DNA from: Marinithermus hydrothermalis DSM 14884
GTDB lineage: Bacteria > Deinococcota > Deinococci > Deinococcales > Marinithermaceae
Assembly (NCBI RefSeq): GCF_000195335.1
Contig: NC_015387.1
Span: 310,001 to 374,000 of the forward strand
Direction of reading: 5' to 3'
Length of the DNA: 64,000 nt
Both the position numbers and the translations under genes were made by a program. The notes beneath the pieces are model-generated. The model was not told where the DNA came from, did no database searches, and saw only the letters and a list, made by a program, of their open reading frames with translations. Of the stretch, positions 1-7,240 are shown piece by piece. Within the stretch, counting starts at the first letter, position 1. Every line of letters begins with the position of its first letter.

Positions 1-1
1 C

Positions 2-259
2 CGCGTGCGTGCCCCGCTTGGATCGATCCGTTACCACTTCACGGTGCGGGAGAACGGACGGCACGTGCGGGTGACCAAGACGGTGCATTACTTTCTAATG
101 GATTACCGGGGAGGGCGGATTCGACCCCAGGTTGAGGAGGTGGACGGCGTGGCCTGGGTGCCCGTGGAGGATGCCCTCTCGCGGCTGACGTATGATAATG
201 AACGTGTCATTTTAAAGAAGGGCCTTTCCCGCTGGAGGAAACTATGCGCGAAGCCTTAA
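2..259 (+). CDS. Nudix-family hydrolase, C-terminal part (5' end outside window)
   Basis: The reading frame is open from the first bases of the window and stops with TAA at 257-259, so only about 85 C-terminal residues are present. They look like the second half of a Nudix fold: a strand containing YHFTV, then VHYFLMDY, then an acidic VEEVDGVAWVPVEDAL segment of the type that follows the Nudix box, which is not in the window. The gene overlaps pncB by 16 bp, so the two are probably co-transcribed. A role in nucleotide or NAD metabolism is suggested only by that neighbour. Confidence 0.6.
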   Translation, partial: RVRAPLGSIRYHFTVRENGRHVRVTKTVHYFLMDYRGGRIRPQVEEVDGVAWVPVEDALSRLTYDNERVILKKGLSRWRKLCAKP

Positions 260-1557
260 CCATGGACCTGTACGAGCTCACCATGGCGTATTCCTACTTC
301 AAACGCGGCCTGAACGGGCCGGCCACGTTTGATTACTTCGTACGTGCCCCGACCGAGCACCGCCGTTTCCTTATCTTTGCCGGCCTCGAGACCCTCCTGG
401 ACTACCTCGAGAACCTGCGCTTCGAGCCGGAAGACCTGGCCTACCTGGAGTCCCTGGGCTTGTTTGACCGGGAGTTTCTCGAGTACCTGAGAGGCTTTCG
501 TTTTCGCGGCGAGGTCTGGGCTGTACCGGAGGGGGAGGTGGTGTTCCCTGGAGAGCCGTTGGTCCGGGTGAGCGCTTCGCGCATCGAAGCGCAGCTCATC
601 GAGACGTTTTTGTTGAACGCCTTGAACTTCGAGACCCTGATCGCCTCGAAAGCGGCGCGCGTTTTGCTCGCGGCGGGGCTGGAGGCCTCGGTGGTGGACT
701 TCAGCCCGCGGCGGGACCACGGCGTGGACGCGGCCTTGAAGGTCGCCCGCGCAAGTTACCTGGCGGGGTTCGCCGGGACCTCGAACGTCGCGGCGGGCCG
801 GGCGTTTGGGATCCCGGTGGTCGGCACGATGGCGCACGCGTACGTGATGAGCTTTCCCGATGAGCTTTCGGCCTTCCGCGCATTCGCCGAGGACCACCCG
901 AACCCCACGCTGTTGATCGACACCTACGACGTCCTCGAGGGCGCGCGCAACGCACTTCGGGTCGCACAGGAGCTAAGGGCGCGGGGGCGGCAGCTCTTTG
1001 GCGTGCGGATCGACTCCGGAGACCTGGCCGCTTTGAGCCGGAAGGTGCGGCGCCTCCTGGACGAGGCGGGGTTTCCCGAGGTGAAGCTCATCGTTTCGGG
1101 GGATCTGGACGAGTACCGCATCCAGGCCTTCCGGGAGCAGGGGGGAGTGGCCTGGGGGTACGGGGTCGGTACCCGGCTGGGAGTCTCGTGGGACCTGCCC
1201 GCCCTCGGCGGGGTGTACAAGCTCGTGGAGGACGCGCACGGCCCCCGCATCAAGAAGAGCGCGGGGAAGCTGACCCTGCCGGCCAGGAAGCAGGTGTGGC
1301 GCCTCGAGGAAGGCGAGGGGTTCCGCGACGTGATCGGCCTCGAGGGGGAGGACCTTCCCGGCCGTCCGCTGCTCCGCAAGGTGATGGTGGACGGCCGGCG
1401 CCTCGAGCCGCCAGCGGACCTTAGGGCGCTGCGGGAGCGGGTGCGCGCCCGGATCTTTGCCTTGCCGGAGCCCTTGCGGGTGATCCGGCTTGAGGAGGCG
1501 CCCGCCTACCCGGTGGGGTACAGCGCGCGCCTCGAGGCGTTAGTGCGCCGCTTGTAG
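244..1557 (+). CDS. pncB: Nicotinate phosphoribosyltransferase
   Basis: A 437-residue protein expected to convert nicotinate and PRPP to nicotinate mononucleotide, the entry step of NAD salvage from nicotinic acid. Visible family signatures are the N-terminal TMDLYELTMAYSYF, the phosphoribosyl-binding FSPRRDHG near residues 153-160, GTMAHAYVMSF near 194-204 with the conserved histidine, and FGVRIDSGDL. GGAGG at 234-238 lies 5 nt before ATG 244, which decides for this start over the internal Met at residue 7. It overlaps the Nudix stop by 16 bp. At its 3' end it overlaps the convergent meaB gene by 18 bp, leaving no room for a separate terminator. Confidence 0.93.
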   Translation: MREALTMDLYELTMAYSYFKRGLNGPATFDYFVRAPTEHRRFLIFAGLETLLDYLENLRFEPEDLAYLESLGLFDREFLEYLRGFRFRGEVWAVPEGEVVFPGEPLVRVSASRIEAQLIETFLLNALNFETLIASKAARVLLAAGLEASVVDFSPRRDHGVDAALKVARASYLAGFAGTSNVAAGRAFGIPVVGTMAHAYVMSFPDELSAFRAFAEDHPNPTLLIDTYDVLEGARNALRVAQELRARGRQLFGVRIDSGDLAALSRKVRRLLDEAGFPEVKLIVSGDLDEYRIQAFREQGGVAWGYGVGTRLGVSWDLPALGGVYKLVEDAHGPRIKKSAGKLTLPARKQVWRLEEGEGFRDVIGLEGEDLPGRPLLRKVMVDGRRLEPPADLRALRERVRARIFALPEPLRVIRLEEAPAYPVGYSARLEALVRRL

Positions 1558-2463
1558 GGCTTCGCGCAGGAGCCGTTCCGCAGCTTCCTCCGGCGTGAGG
1601 TGGCCCTCGGCGACCTGTCGAACGAGGGCGTCGTCCTGCACGCTGCGGCGGCCCCACTCCTGGATGACGCTTACCACCTCAAAACGAGCGCGCTCGAGGC
1701 GGTGCGCTTCGAGGAGGCCGTGGGCCACCATGTGGCAGTGGTGCGCCTCGATCGCTTCGAGGAGAGCTTGGGTGCCCTCGCCTTTGGCAGCGATCGCGGT
1801 GGTGACCGGGACCTGCCAGCCCGCGGGGCGAGGCGGGGCGAACTCGAGGGTGGCCTTGAGCTCCTGAACCAGCCGTTCGCCGCCGGGCAGGTCGAACTTG
1901 TTGATCGTGATGACGTCAGCGATCTCCATGACGCCGGCCTTGAAGGCCTGGACCGCGTCGCCCGCGGCGGGGGTGAGGACGAGGACGGTGGTGTCAGCCA
2001 CGCGGGCGATATCCACCTCGCTCTGGCCGACCCCGACGGTTTCGATGAGGATCCAGTCGAAGCCGAAGGCCTCGAGGAGGTTGAGGGCGGCGACGGTGGC
2101 GCCGGCGAGGCCGCCGAGGGCGCCGCGGCTCGCCATGGAGCGGATGAAGACCCCGTCGTCCTTGTGGTGGCGCATCATGCGGATGCGGTCCCCGAGGATC
2201 GCGCCGCCGGTGAAGGGGCTGCTGGGGTCGACCGCGAGGACCGCGACGGTCTCGCCGCGGGCGCGGATGCCTTCGATGAGGCGGTCGGCTAGGGTGCTCT
2301 TGCCGGCTCCGGGGCTGCCGGTGAGGCCGACGATCTTGGCGGTGCCCTGGCCGCGGAGGCGCTTGAGGAGCTCGCGCCCCTCGGGCAGGCCGGCCTCCAC
2401 CCAGGTGAGCGCGCGCGCCAGGGCCCGTTTGTCGCCTTCGCGGAAGCGTTCGGAGACGTTCAT
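1540..2463 (-). CDS. meaB: MeaB/ArgK-family G-protein chaperone
   Basis: A 307-residue SIMIBI-class GTPase of the MeaB family, which protects and loads B12-dependent methylmalonyl-CoA mutase-type enzymes. Seen: Walker A GSPGAGKST near residues 49-57, the switch region VDPSSPFTGGAILGDRIRM, ETVGVGQSEVD as the G3 region, and NKFD for guanine specificity. No mutase gene lies in the window, so the partner must be elsewhere. The gene is last in a minus-strand group after PP2C, RidA and the stress protein, 41 bp downstream of the latter. A TAAAAT box 6 nt before its ATG suggests it also has its own leaderless promoter. Confidence 0.9.
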   Translation of the reverse strand: MNVSERFREGDKRALARALTWVEAGLPEGRELLKRLRGQGTAKIVGLTGSPGAGKSTLADRLIEGIRARGETVAVLAVDPSSPFTGGAILGDRIRMMRHHKDDGVFIRSMASRGALGGLAGATVAALNLLEAFGFDWILIETVGVGQSEVDIARVADTTVLVLTPAAGDAVQAFKAGVMEIADVITINKFDLPGGERLVQELKATLEFAPPRPAGWQVPVTTAIAAKGEGTQALLEAIEAHHCHMVAHGLLEAHRLERARFEVVSVIQEWGRRSVQDDALVRQVAEGHLTPEEAAERLLREALQAAH

Positions 2464-2469
2464 GCCTTT

Positions 2470-2475
2470 ATTTTA
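2470..2475 (-). promoter_or_regulatory. Leaderless -10 element of meaB
   Basis: On the minus strand TAAAAT is followed by 6 nt and the ATG of meaB. No Shine-Dalgarno fits in that gap. The spacing matches the TANNNT leaderless arrangement known from Deinococcus and Thermus. Confidence 0.5.
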
Positions 2476-2504
2476 CGCTTTTAGCTCTTGCTGTGTGGAA
2501 AGCG

Positions 2505-3341
2505 TTAGGGATGAACGAGGAGAGGGGCCGGGGCTTGCTCGAGCACTTCCCGGGTGACCGAGCCCAGGAACCGACTCTGGCGGCTCTTCCCCACGAGGAT
2601 GAGGTCGGCGGCCTCCTCCTCGGCGACCTCGAGGAGGGTCTTCGCGGGCGGCCCCTCGCGCAGCATCGGCCGAGCCCCGAAAGGGCGGGCAAGGGCCTCG
2701 AGCTGCCGGGCCAGGAGCTGCGTGTGCGCCTCGTCGCGCCGGGGAGCGCGCGGCTCCGGCATGTGGATGGGCACCGGAGGGTCCGCGACGGGCTCCGCCA
2801 CGTACAGCAGCGTCAAGCGCGCGCCGGTAGCCTGGGCGATCCGGTGGGCGAGCTCGAGGGCCCGGCGGGAGGGGTCGGCGAACGCGGTGCTCACGAGGAG
2901 GTGCTTAAGAGGCTCGACCCGGGCCTCGGCGCGCACCGCGACGACGGGTTTCCCCGCGAGCTCGATGACCCGCTCGGTGATCGAGCCGAGGATCCGCTCG
3001 GCGAGGGTCTCCGGGCCGTGGGTGCCCATCACCACCAGGTCGGCGCGTTGGGCGTACTTCAGGATCGCGGGGAGGGGCTTGGTCCACTCGATCTCGAGCT
3101 GGGCTTCGGGGTCCAGGGTGGTGAGGCGCTTGCGGGCCTCGGCGCTCCAGTCCTGCCGCGCCTGCTGGAAGAGCGCCTCGAGCTCCGGCGTCCAGTAATC
3201 CCCGTATGGGGAAGGCCGGGGTGGGGGTTCGATCGCGTGCAGGAGGGTCAGCTGGCCGTTCAAGGCCGTACGGAGCGCCTGGGCGACCGCGTGGGCGCGC
3301 ATCGCCGCCTCGGAGAAGTCCGTGGGGTGCAGGATGCGCAT
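2505..3341 (-). CDS. Tandem universal stress protein (two UspA domains)
   Basis: A 278-residue protein built of two Usp domains. The first starts [13 protein letters not shown] and carries VVMGTHGPETLAERILGS; the second starts near residue 145 with HLLVSTAFADPSRRALE and ends ILVGKSRQSRFLGSVTREV. Both contain a G-x2-G-x9-G-[ST]-like nucleotide-binding segment, so ATP or AMP binding is likely. Its ATG overlaps the TGA of ridA by one base (TGATG), indicating translational coupling in the PP2C-ridA-usp group. Expected to be a cytosolic stress-response protein; no specific ligand can be assigned. Confidence 0.85.
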   Translation of the reverse strand: MRILHPTDFSEAAMRAHAVAQALRTALNGQLTLLHAIEPPPRPSPYGDYWTPELEALFQQARQDWSAEARKRLTTLDPEAQLEIEWTKPLPAILKYAQRADLVVMGTHGPETLAERILGSITERVIELAGKPVVAVRAEARVEPLKHLLVSTAFADPSRRALELAHRIAQATGARLTLLYVAEPVADPPVPIHMPEPRAPRRDEAHTQLLARQLEALARPFGARPMLREGPPAKTLLEVAEEEAADLILVGKSRQSRFLGSVTREVLEQAPAPLLVHP

Positions 3342-3718
3342 CAGGCCCCCTTAAGCGCGATGCACTCCACCTCGACCCGCACGTCCCTGGGGAGCCGCGC
3401 GACCTCCACCACCGCACGGGCCGGGTACGGCTCCTGGAAGAACTCCCCGTACACGCGGTTGAACGCCTCGAAATCGTTCATATCCGCGAGGTACGCCGTG
3501 ACCTTCACCACTCGGTCCAGGCCGCTGCCCGCGGCCTCGAGGACGGCCTTTAGGTTCTCCAGAACCTGCCGGGTTTGGGCCTCGATCCCGCCCGAGACGC
3601 GCTCCCCGGAGGGGGTGAAGGGGATCTGGCCGGAGACGAAGACGAACGGGCCGGCCTGGATGCCTTGGCTGTAAGGGCCGATCGCTTGCGGGGCACGGTC
3701 GGTCTGCACTCGGTTCAT
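3341..3718 (-). CDS. ridA: RidA-family enamine/imine deaminase
   Basis: A 125-residue RidA (YjgF/YER057c/UK114) protein, typical full length. Members hydrolyse reactive enamine/imine intermediates such as 2-aminoacrylate released by PLP enzymes. Seen: the N-terminal [13 protein letters not shown], the GxIxFxP-like segment [17 protein letters not shown], the conserved arginine in [16 protein letters not shown], and a C-terminal [11 protein letters not shown] carrying the usual glutamate region. It sits 9 bp after the phosphatase gene and is coupled to the stress protein by a 1-bp stop/start overlap. Confidence 0.92.
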   Translation of the reverse strand: MNRVQTDRAPQAIGPYSQGIQAGPFVFVSGQIPFTPSGERVSGGIEAQTRQVLENLKAVLEAAGSGLDRVVKVTAYLADMNDFEAFNRVYGEFFQEPYPARAVVEVARLPRDVRVEVECIALKGA

Positions 3719-3727
3719 AACTGCCTC

Positions 3728-4666
3728 CTATCGCTGGTTGAGTAGGACGAAGAGCAACAACGCGACGTACGCCGCGAGGAAGATGAGGTCGCGGTACTTA
3801 CGCCAGAAGCTTTGAGGACGGGACGGCTCGATCACCTGGGTGCTCACGGCCTCGGCCTCCTCCCCAAGGCGCAGGGTGACCGGCTCGCCGGTCTCCAGGG
3901 GGAGGGCGTAGGGTTTGGGCGCGGTTTCGGGAACGTGCTGGATCCGCACGATCGCGACGCTGATGTTGTCCGGGCCGCCCCACTCGTTCGCGAGCTGCAC
4001 CAGGCGCCGTGTGGCGTCTTCGGGGGGCAGCGCCTCGAGGACCTCCTGGAGCACCTCGTTCTCCAGCACACCGGAAAGCCCGTCGGAGCAGAGCAGGAAC
4101 ACGTCCCCCGGCCGGACCTTGAGGCCGATCAGGTCGACCCGGGCGTGGGGAAAGGAACCCAGGGCGTTGGTGATCACGTTGCGCCAGCGGTGATTGCGGG
4201 CCTCCTCCATGGTGAGGAGGCCTTGCCGTACACGCTCGGCCACCCAGGAGTGGTCCTGAGTGAGTTGAGTGAAGGTGCCCTCGCGCAACAGGTAGGCGCG
4301 GGAATCCCCCACGTGCCCGATGAGGGCGTACGGCAGGTCGAGCAGAAGCGCGGTCGCGGTGGTGCCCATCCCCCGCGACTCGGGGCGCTGCCCGGCCTCG
4401 TAGATCGCGTGGTTGGCCTCCTCGAACGCTTCGAGCAAGGCGCTGGGGGAGGGGGGCGTGTGGGTGAGGTGATCGAGGATGTGCTGCACGGCGAGCTGGG
4501 AAGCGATCTCGCCGGTGCGGTGCCCCCCCATCCCGTCCGCGACGATAAAGACGCCCCCGTACGGGGTGAACCGCTGCCCCACGGCGTCCTGATTGACGTG
4601 GCGTTTGCGCCCGGGGTGGGTCAGCACAGCGGCCTCGAGGGCGGTGGCGCCTTCCGGGGCGGGCAT
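3728..4666 (-). CDS. PP2C-type Ser/Thr protein phosphatase with C-terminal membrane anchor
   Basis: A 312-residue PP2C (PPM) phosphatase. Metal-binding and family motifs are visible in order: RHVNQDA near residue 24, VADGMGGHRTGE, GDSRAYLLR, LLCSDGLSG and GGPDNISVAIVR. The catalytic domain spans about residues 10-240. A linker follows and then one hydrophobic helix, YRDLIFLAAYVALLLFVLL, at the extreme C terminus, so the enzyme is probably membrane-anchored with its domain in the cytosol. Bacterial relatives (PrpC/Stp) counter Hanks-type kinases; no such kinase is in the window. It is the first gene of the phosphatase-ridA-usp group. A nested IS unit lies about 50 bp upstream. Confidence 0.9.
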   Translation of the reverse strand: MPAPEGATALEAAVLTHPGRKRHVNQDAVGQRFTPYGGVFIVADGMGGHRTGEIASQLAVQHILDHLTHTPPSPSALLEAFEEANHAIYEAGQRPESRGMGTTATALLLDLPYALIGHVGDSRAYLLREGTFTQLTQDHSWVAERVRQGLLTMEEARNHRWRNVITNALGSFPHARVDLIGLKVRPGDVFLLCSDGLSGVLENEVLQEVLEALPPEDATRRLVQLANEWGGPDNISVAIVRIQHVPETAPKPYALPLETGEPVTLRLGEEAEAVSTQVIEPSRPQSFWRKYRDLIFLAAYVALLLFVLLNQR

Positions 4667-4672
4667 ATGCGA

Positions 4673-4678
4673 ATTATG
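4673..4678 (-). promoter_or_regulatory. Leaderless -10 element of the PP2C gene
   Basis: CATAAT stands 6 nt before the ATG on the minus strand. The IS unit begins 41 bp further upstream, just outside a normal -35 position, so the core promoter probably survived the insertion. Confidence 0.45.
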
Positions 4679-4708
4679 CCAGCCGACCCAAGGGCATGGC
4701 GGCGGCTC

Positions 4709-4718
4709 GGAACGGGAG
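4709..4718. repeat. Target-site duplication, left copy (partner 7060-7069)
   Basis: GGAACGGGAG occurs immediately left of the nested IS unit and again immediately right of it at 7060-7069. This perfect 10-bp direct repeat fixes the outer ends of the mobile unit at 4719 and 7059. Confidence 0.85.
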
Positions 4719-4741
4719 ACTCATGTAAAAAAGTCGGTTGA

Positions 4742-5932
4742 CTCAAAACTTGCACTTATGCACCCTGGGGATACCTATGCGCCAGGACCACTTGAAAGGG
4801 GCCGCTGGTTTCCCGTCTGATGACGGGTGCCATGACCCAAGCGGCCCTGTCCCTACTTTGGACCCTCCTGGCCCTTTTGCCAAGCCCCCACCTCCAGGAA
4901 TCCCTCAAGGCCCTGCTCTTGCTCCTCCTCCACGGCCACGGCAAGGCCAGACCCCAGCACAGCCAGGTCAAGTCCCCCTCCGCCCTCTCTCGCTTCCTCA
5001 ACCGCTACCCCTGGCCCACCCGCGCTCTCATCCGCCTGGCAAGAAAAGAGGCCGAGAAAGCCCTGGACCGGGCCAGAAAGAAAAAAGGCCCCAAGCCCCG
5101 TCTCCTGGTGGTCCTGGACCTAGTCACTCTGGAGAAGCGGGGCCGTTTCCAGGCCCTGCCCCTCTCCTTTTTTCACGGCAAGTGGGGACTCCATCTGGTG
5201 GTCCTCTACCTCGTCTACGGAGACCTCCGCATCCCTTGGGCCTACCGCCTCTGGCGGGGCAAGGGGGAGAAGGCCCTCTCCCGCCTGGCCCTAAGCCTCC
5301 TGGCCTCTCTGCCCCCCTGGATGCGCCGGGCCTTCCGGATACGGGTGGCCGCGGATGCGGCCTTTGGCACCACCGGTTCCTTTTCGGGGTGAAGCGGTTG
5401 GGTTTTGAAGCGGTGGTGGGGATGCGGCGGGACCGGAGGCTGCGGGAAGGGGGGAGGCTTGGGGACCTCAGGCGGCAGGGGAGCCGGGTCTACCTTTGGG
5501 GGCTTTCCTTCCCGGTCTGGGTGGCCTGGTACCGCTACCCCCTGCCCCAAGGGGGCTGGGAGTGGCGGTACGTGGTGGCCACCTTTCCCGCCACGCCCCG
5601 GACGGCGCTCACTTGGGGAAAGAGGCGGTTTGCCATAGAGCACTTCTTCCGCGCCGCGAAAAGCGAGTTCTCCCTGGGGCAGTTTGGGCAGCGGACGGCT
5701 TTGGGGGTGCACCGTTTTCTGGTGCTTTCCCTTCTGGCCTACCTGTTGGCCCACTGGGTGGGCATGGAGGGGGAAGGAAGCTGGCGGGAGGCCAGGGAGC
5801 GGGCGGCGCGGGTTCTCTTGCCTGAGCTCGTGGTGCAGGTCGCCCTGCGGGAGCTCTATGCCCTGGGTCTCTGGCCGCCGGGGGGAGGGGGTGAAGGTTT
5901 ATGCGGGATATGCGGGAGGTGCAAGTTTTGAG
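4742..5932 (+). mobile_element. Inner IS4-superfamily insertion sequence, copy 1
   Basis: A 1191-bp element with perfect 14-bp terminal inverted repeats CTCAAAACTTGCAC, flanked by the 4-bp direct repeat TTGA (4738-4741 and 5933-5936). A 4-bp duplication fits IS701-type members of the IS4 superfamily, though the family is not proven here. It entered the 3' end of the outer element's transposase gene. Its own transposase gene is frameshifted in this copy and intact in the copy at 36575-37766. Confidence 0.85.
4820..5931 (+). pseudogene. IS4-type transposase, frameshifted copy
   Basis: The intact 370-residue homologue at 36576-37688 shows what this gene should be: a DDE transposase with LVVLDLVTLEK (first Asp), AADAAFGTTRFLF (second Asp) and RFAIEHFFRAAKSEF (Glu region). 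Here one C is missing from the CACCACCCGG run near 5373. The first frame therefore ends at 5392 after 190 residues with a SFSG tail, and the rest continues in another frame to 5931. The stop codon lies inside the terminal repeat. The start is ATG 4820 or ATG 4832. The frameshift removes the second half of the catalytic core, so this copy should not make active transposase unless by programmed frameshifting, for which I see no slippery signal. Confidence 0.88.
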
Positions 5933-7004
5933 TTGACCCTTTTATCCTCCCCACCAGGGGCCTCCACCAGCACTCTGGGGAAAGAGTTCCCGTAAGCCTT
6001 TCCCAGGGGCTCTTTTCCCCAATCCGCCGATGCCGCATCCGGTAAAGCCCCACCATCAACCAGGATTCCCCCACCTCCAGGCTCCGCAACACCCTCCGCC
6101 TGCGCCGCCGCCACAATCGCCCATGCCCTACCTCCGCCACGTTGTTTGTCCAAGGAGGCGGTACCTCGGCCCCCCAAGCCTCCTGCAACCCCTCCCAAGC
6201 CCGCACCCAGCCCTCCAAGGCCTTACCCCACCGGGGCAGAAGCTCCTTCCAAAAGAACGCCTCCCTCTCCCCAGGCCCAAGCCCCCGCAGCACCCTCAGA
6301 CCCTCCCGTATCTCCCCCCACGCCTTCCGGTCCACCTTGGCCCGTACCTCCCGCATCAGGTGGAAAGCGCACCGGGCCCAAAGCAGCCTCCGCCCCAACC
6401 AGCCCAACGCCTCCCCTACCTCCTGCGCCCCGTCCGAAACCACCCCCAGCCTTGGAGGTAACCTCCAAAGGAGCTCCCGCACCCGCTCGTAACGCCGCCG
6501 ATGGCCAAGGTCTCCCCACAGCGGGCAACCCGTCCAAGCCTCAAAGTAAAGGTACCCGTACCCCTTGGGGCCCCGGCCAAAGGCCCATTCATCCACACTC
6601 CCCCAGTACACCCGCCCTCGGAGAAGACGGTTCTCCCGCTGAAGGAGCCGTTTGGCCCTGGCCCCCGCGGACCTGAGCCAGCGGAGGCGGGTGGGACGGG
6701 TGAGGGGGAAGCCCAGGTTCTTGGCGAGATCGTTTTGGACGCTTTCAGGGGCGCGATGGCTTGCGAGGATGAGGAAGTGCTCCTGGATGGAGATCGCGTA
6801 CCAGCGGCTTCTAGGGCAGTCCTCCGGGTAGAGAGCTCGTTTCTGGCGCTTGCATTGGGCGCAGCGGATCCGTTTGACTCTGACTTCCTGGATGCCCCGA
6901 AAGGTGCGCAGCTTGCGTCTGCGGTAGCCCCCGCTCTCCTCACGGGTGGCTCCGCAGTGGGGACAGGGTACGATGGAGCTCGGGGAGTCCTCAGTCGGCT
7001 TCAT
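5856..7004 (-). CDS. Zinc-ribbon DDE transposase of the outer IS, with read-through tail
   Basis: A 382-residue protein. The N terminus has a zinc ribbon (CPHC near residue 14, CAQC near residue 50), followed by a DDE-type core: SVDEWAFGRG, VVSDGAQEVGEAL, the C/D-x-x-H-like RCAFHLMREV and a late TNNVAEVGHGRL. I could not place it confidently in an IS family; an ISL3-like ribbon is one possibility. The last 24 residues after GRIKGST are encoded by the inserted inner IS. Joining the outer sequence across the insertion gives a native ending of four residues (DFFT) and a stop inside the outer terminal repeat, about 362 residues in all. Its 3' end therefore overlaps the convergent inner transposase gene. 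Confidence 0.82.
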   Translation of the reverse strand: MKPTEDSPSSIVPCPHCGATREESGGYRRRKLRTFRGIQEVRVKRIRCAQCKRQKRALYPEDCPRSRWYAISIQEHFLILASHRAPESVQNDLAKNLGFPLTRPTRLRWLRSAGARAKRLLQRENRLLRGRVYWGSVDEWAFGRGPKGYGYLYFEAWTGCPLWGDLGHRRRYERVRELLWRLPPRLGVVSDGAQEVGEALGWLGRRLLWARCAFHLMREVRAKVDRKAWGEIREGLRVLRGLGPGEREAFFWKELLPRWGKALEGWVRAWEGLQEAWGAEVPPPWTNNVAEVGHGRLWRRRRRRVLRSLEVGESWLMVGLYRMRHRRIGEKSPWERLTGTLSPECWWRPLVGRIKGSTQNLHLPHIPHKPSPPPPGGQRPRA

Positions 7005-7197
7005 GGCAGAACCAGACTAAGGGCTCCCCTCTTACTCAACCGAGTTTTTTACATGACCCGGAACGGGAGCGTGGGGCGCACCCTTCGCCGTGCAGGTAGG
7101 CGGGGTGGAGTGGTAGAAGCCCGCGCGAGGCGGTACCCTAGAGGTGGGGGGGAGTCCCGCGCTTCGCCCCCCCGAGGTGTACCCGCGGGTTGTTGGG

Positions 7198-7216
7198 CCT
7201 CCGGGCGATCCGGAGG
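7198..7216 (+). other. Perfect hairpin upstream of the PfkB-like gene
   Basis: CCTCCGG and CCGGAGG form a 7-bp stem around a 5-nt loop, followed by GTGTTTAAGGAGG. The hairpin ends 6 nt before the ribosome binding site, so it could be a weak terminator or a leader structure. The rest of 7070-7240 shows no gene I can support. Confidence 0.4.
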
Positions 7217-7240
7217 GTGTTTAAGGAGGCAAGAGACTCC

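Larger units (their letters stand above)
4719..7059. mobile_element. Nested IS unit, copy 1: zinc-ribbon IS interrupted by an IS4-type IS
   Basis: A 2341-bp unit bounded by imperfect inverted repeats. The left end reads ACTCATGTAAAAAAG then TCGGTTGA. The right end, read inward, is GGGTCATGTAAAAAAC then TCGGTTGA. It is flanked by the 10-bp direct repeat GGAACGGGAG. The outer element (about 1.15 kb once the insert is removed) encodes the transposase at 5856-7004. A second IS (4742-5932) sits 23 bp inside its left end. The same 2.34-kb unit recurs inverted at 35448-37789. The unit lies between the PP2C gene and a PfkB-like gene. It contains no CTCGAG hexamer, which is very frequent in the flanking genes. 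Confidence 0.9.

Noticed and set aside
4738-5394. Pro-rich N-terminal part of a 397-codon frame apparently fused to a transposase C terminus
   Set aside because: Only the part after about 5375 is the real transposase frame, reached because of the one-base deletion. The Pro-rich segment is the wrong frame of the transposase N-terminal half.
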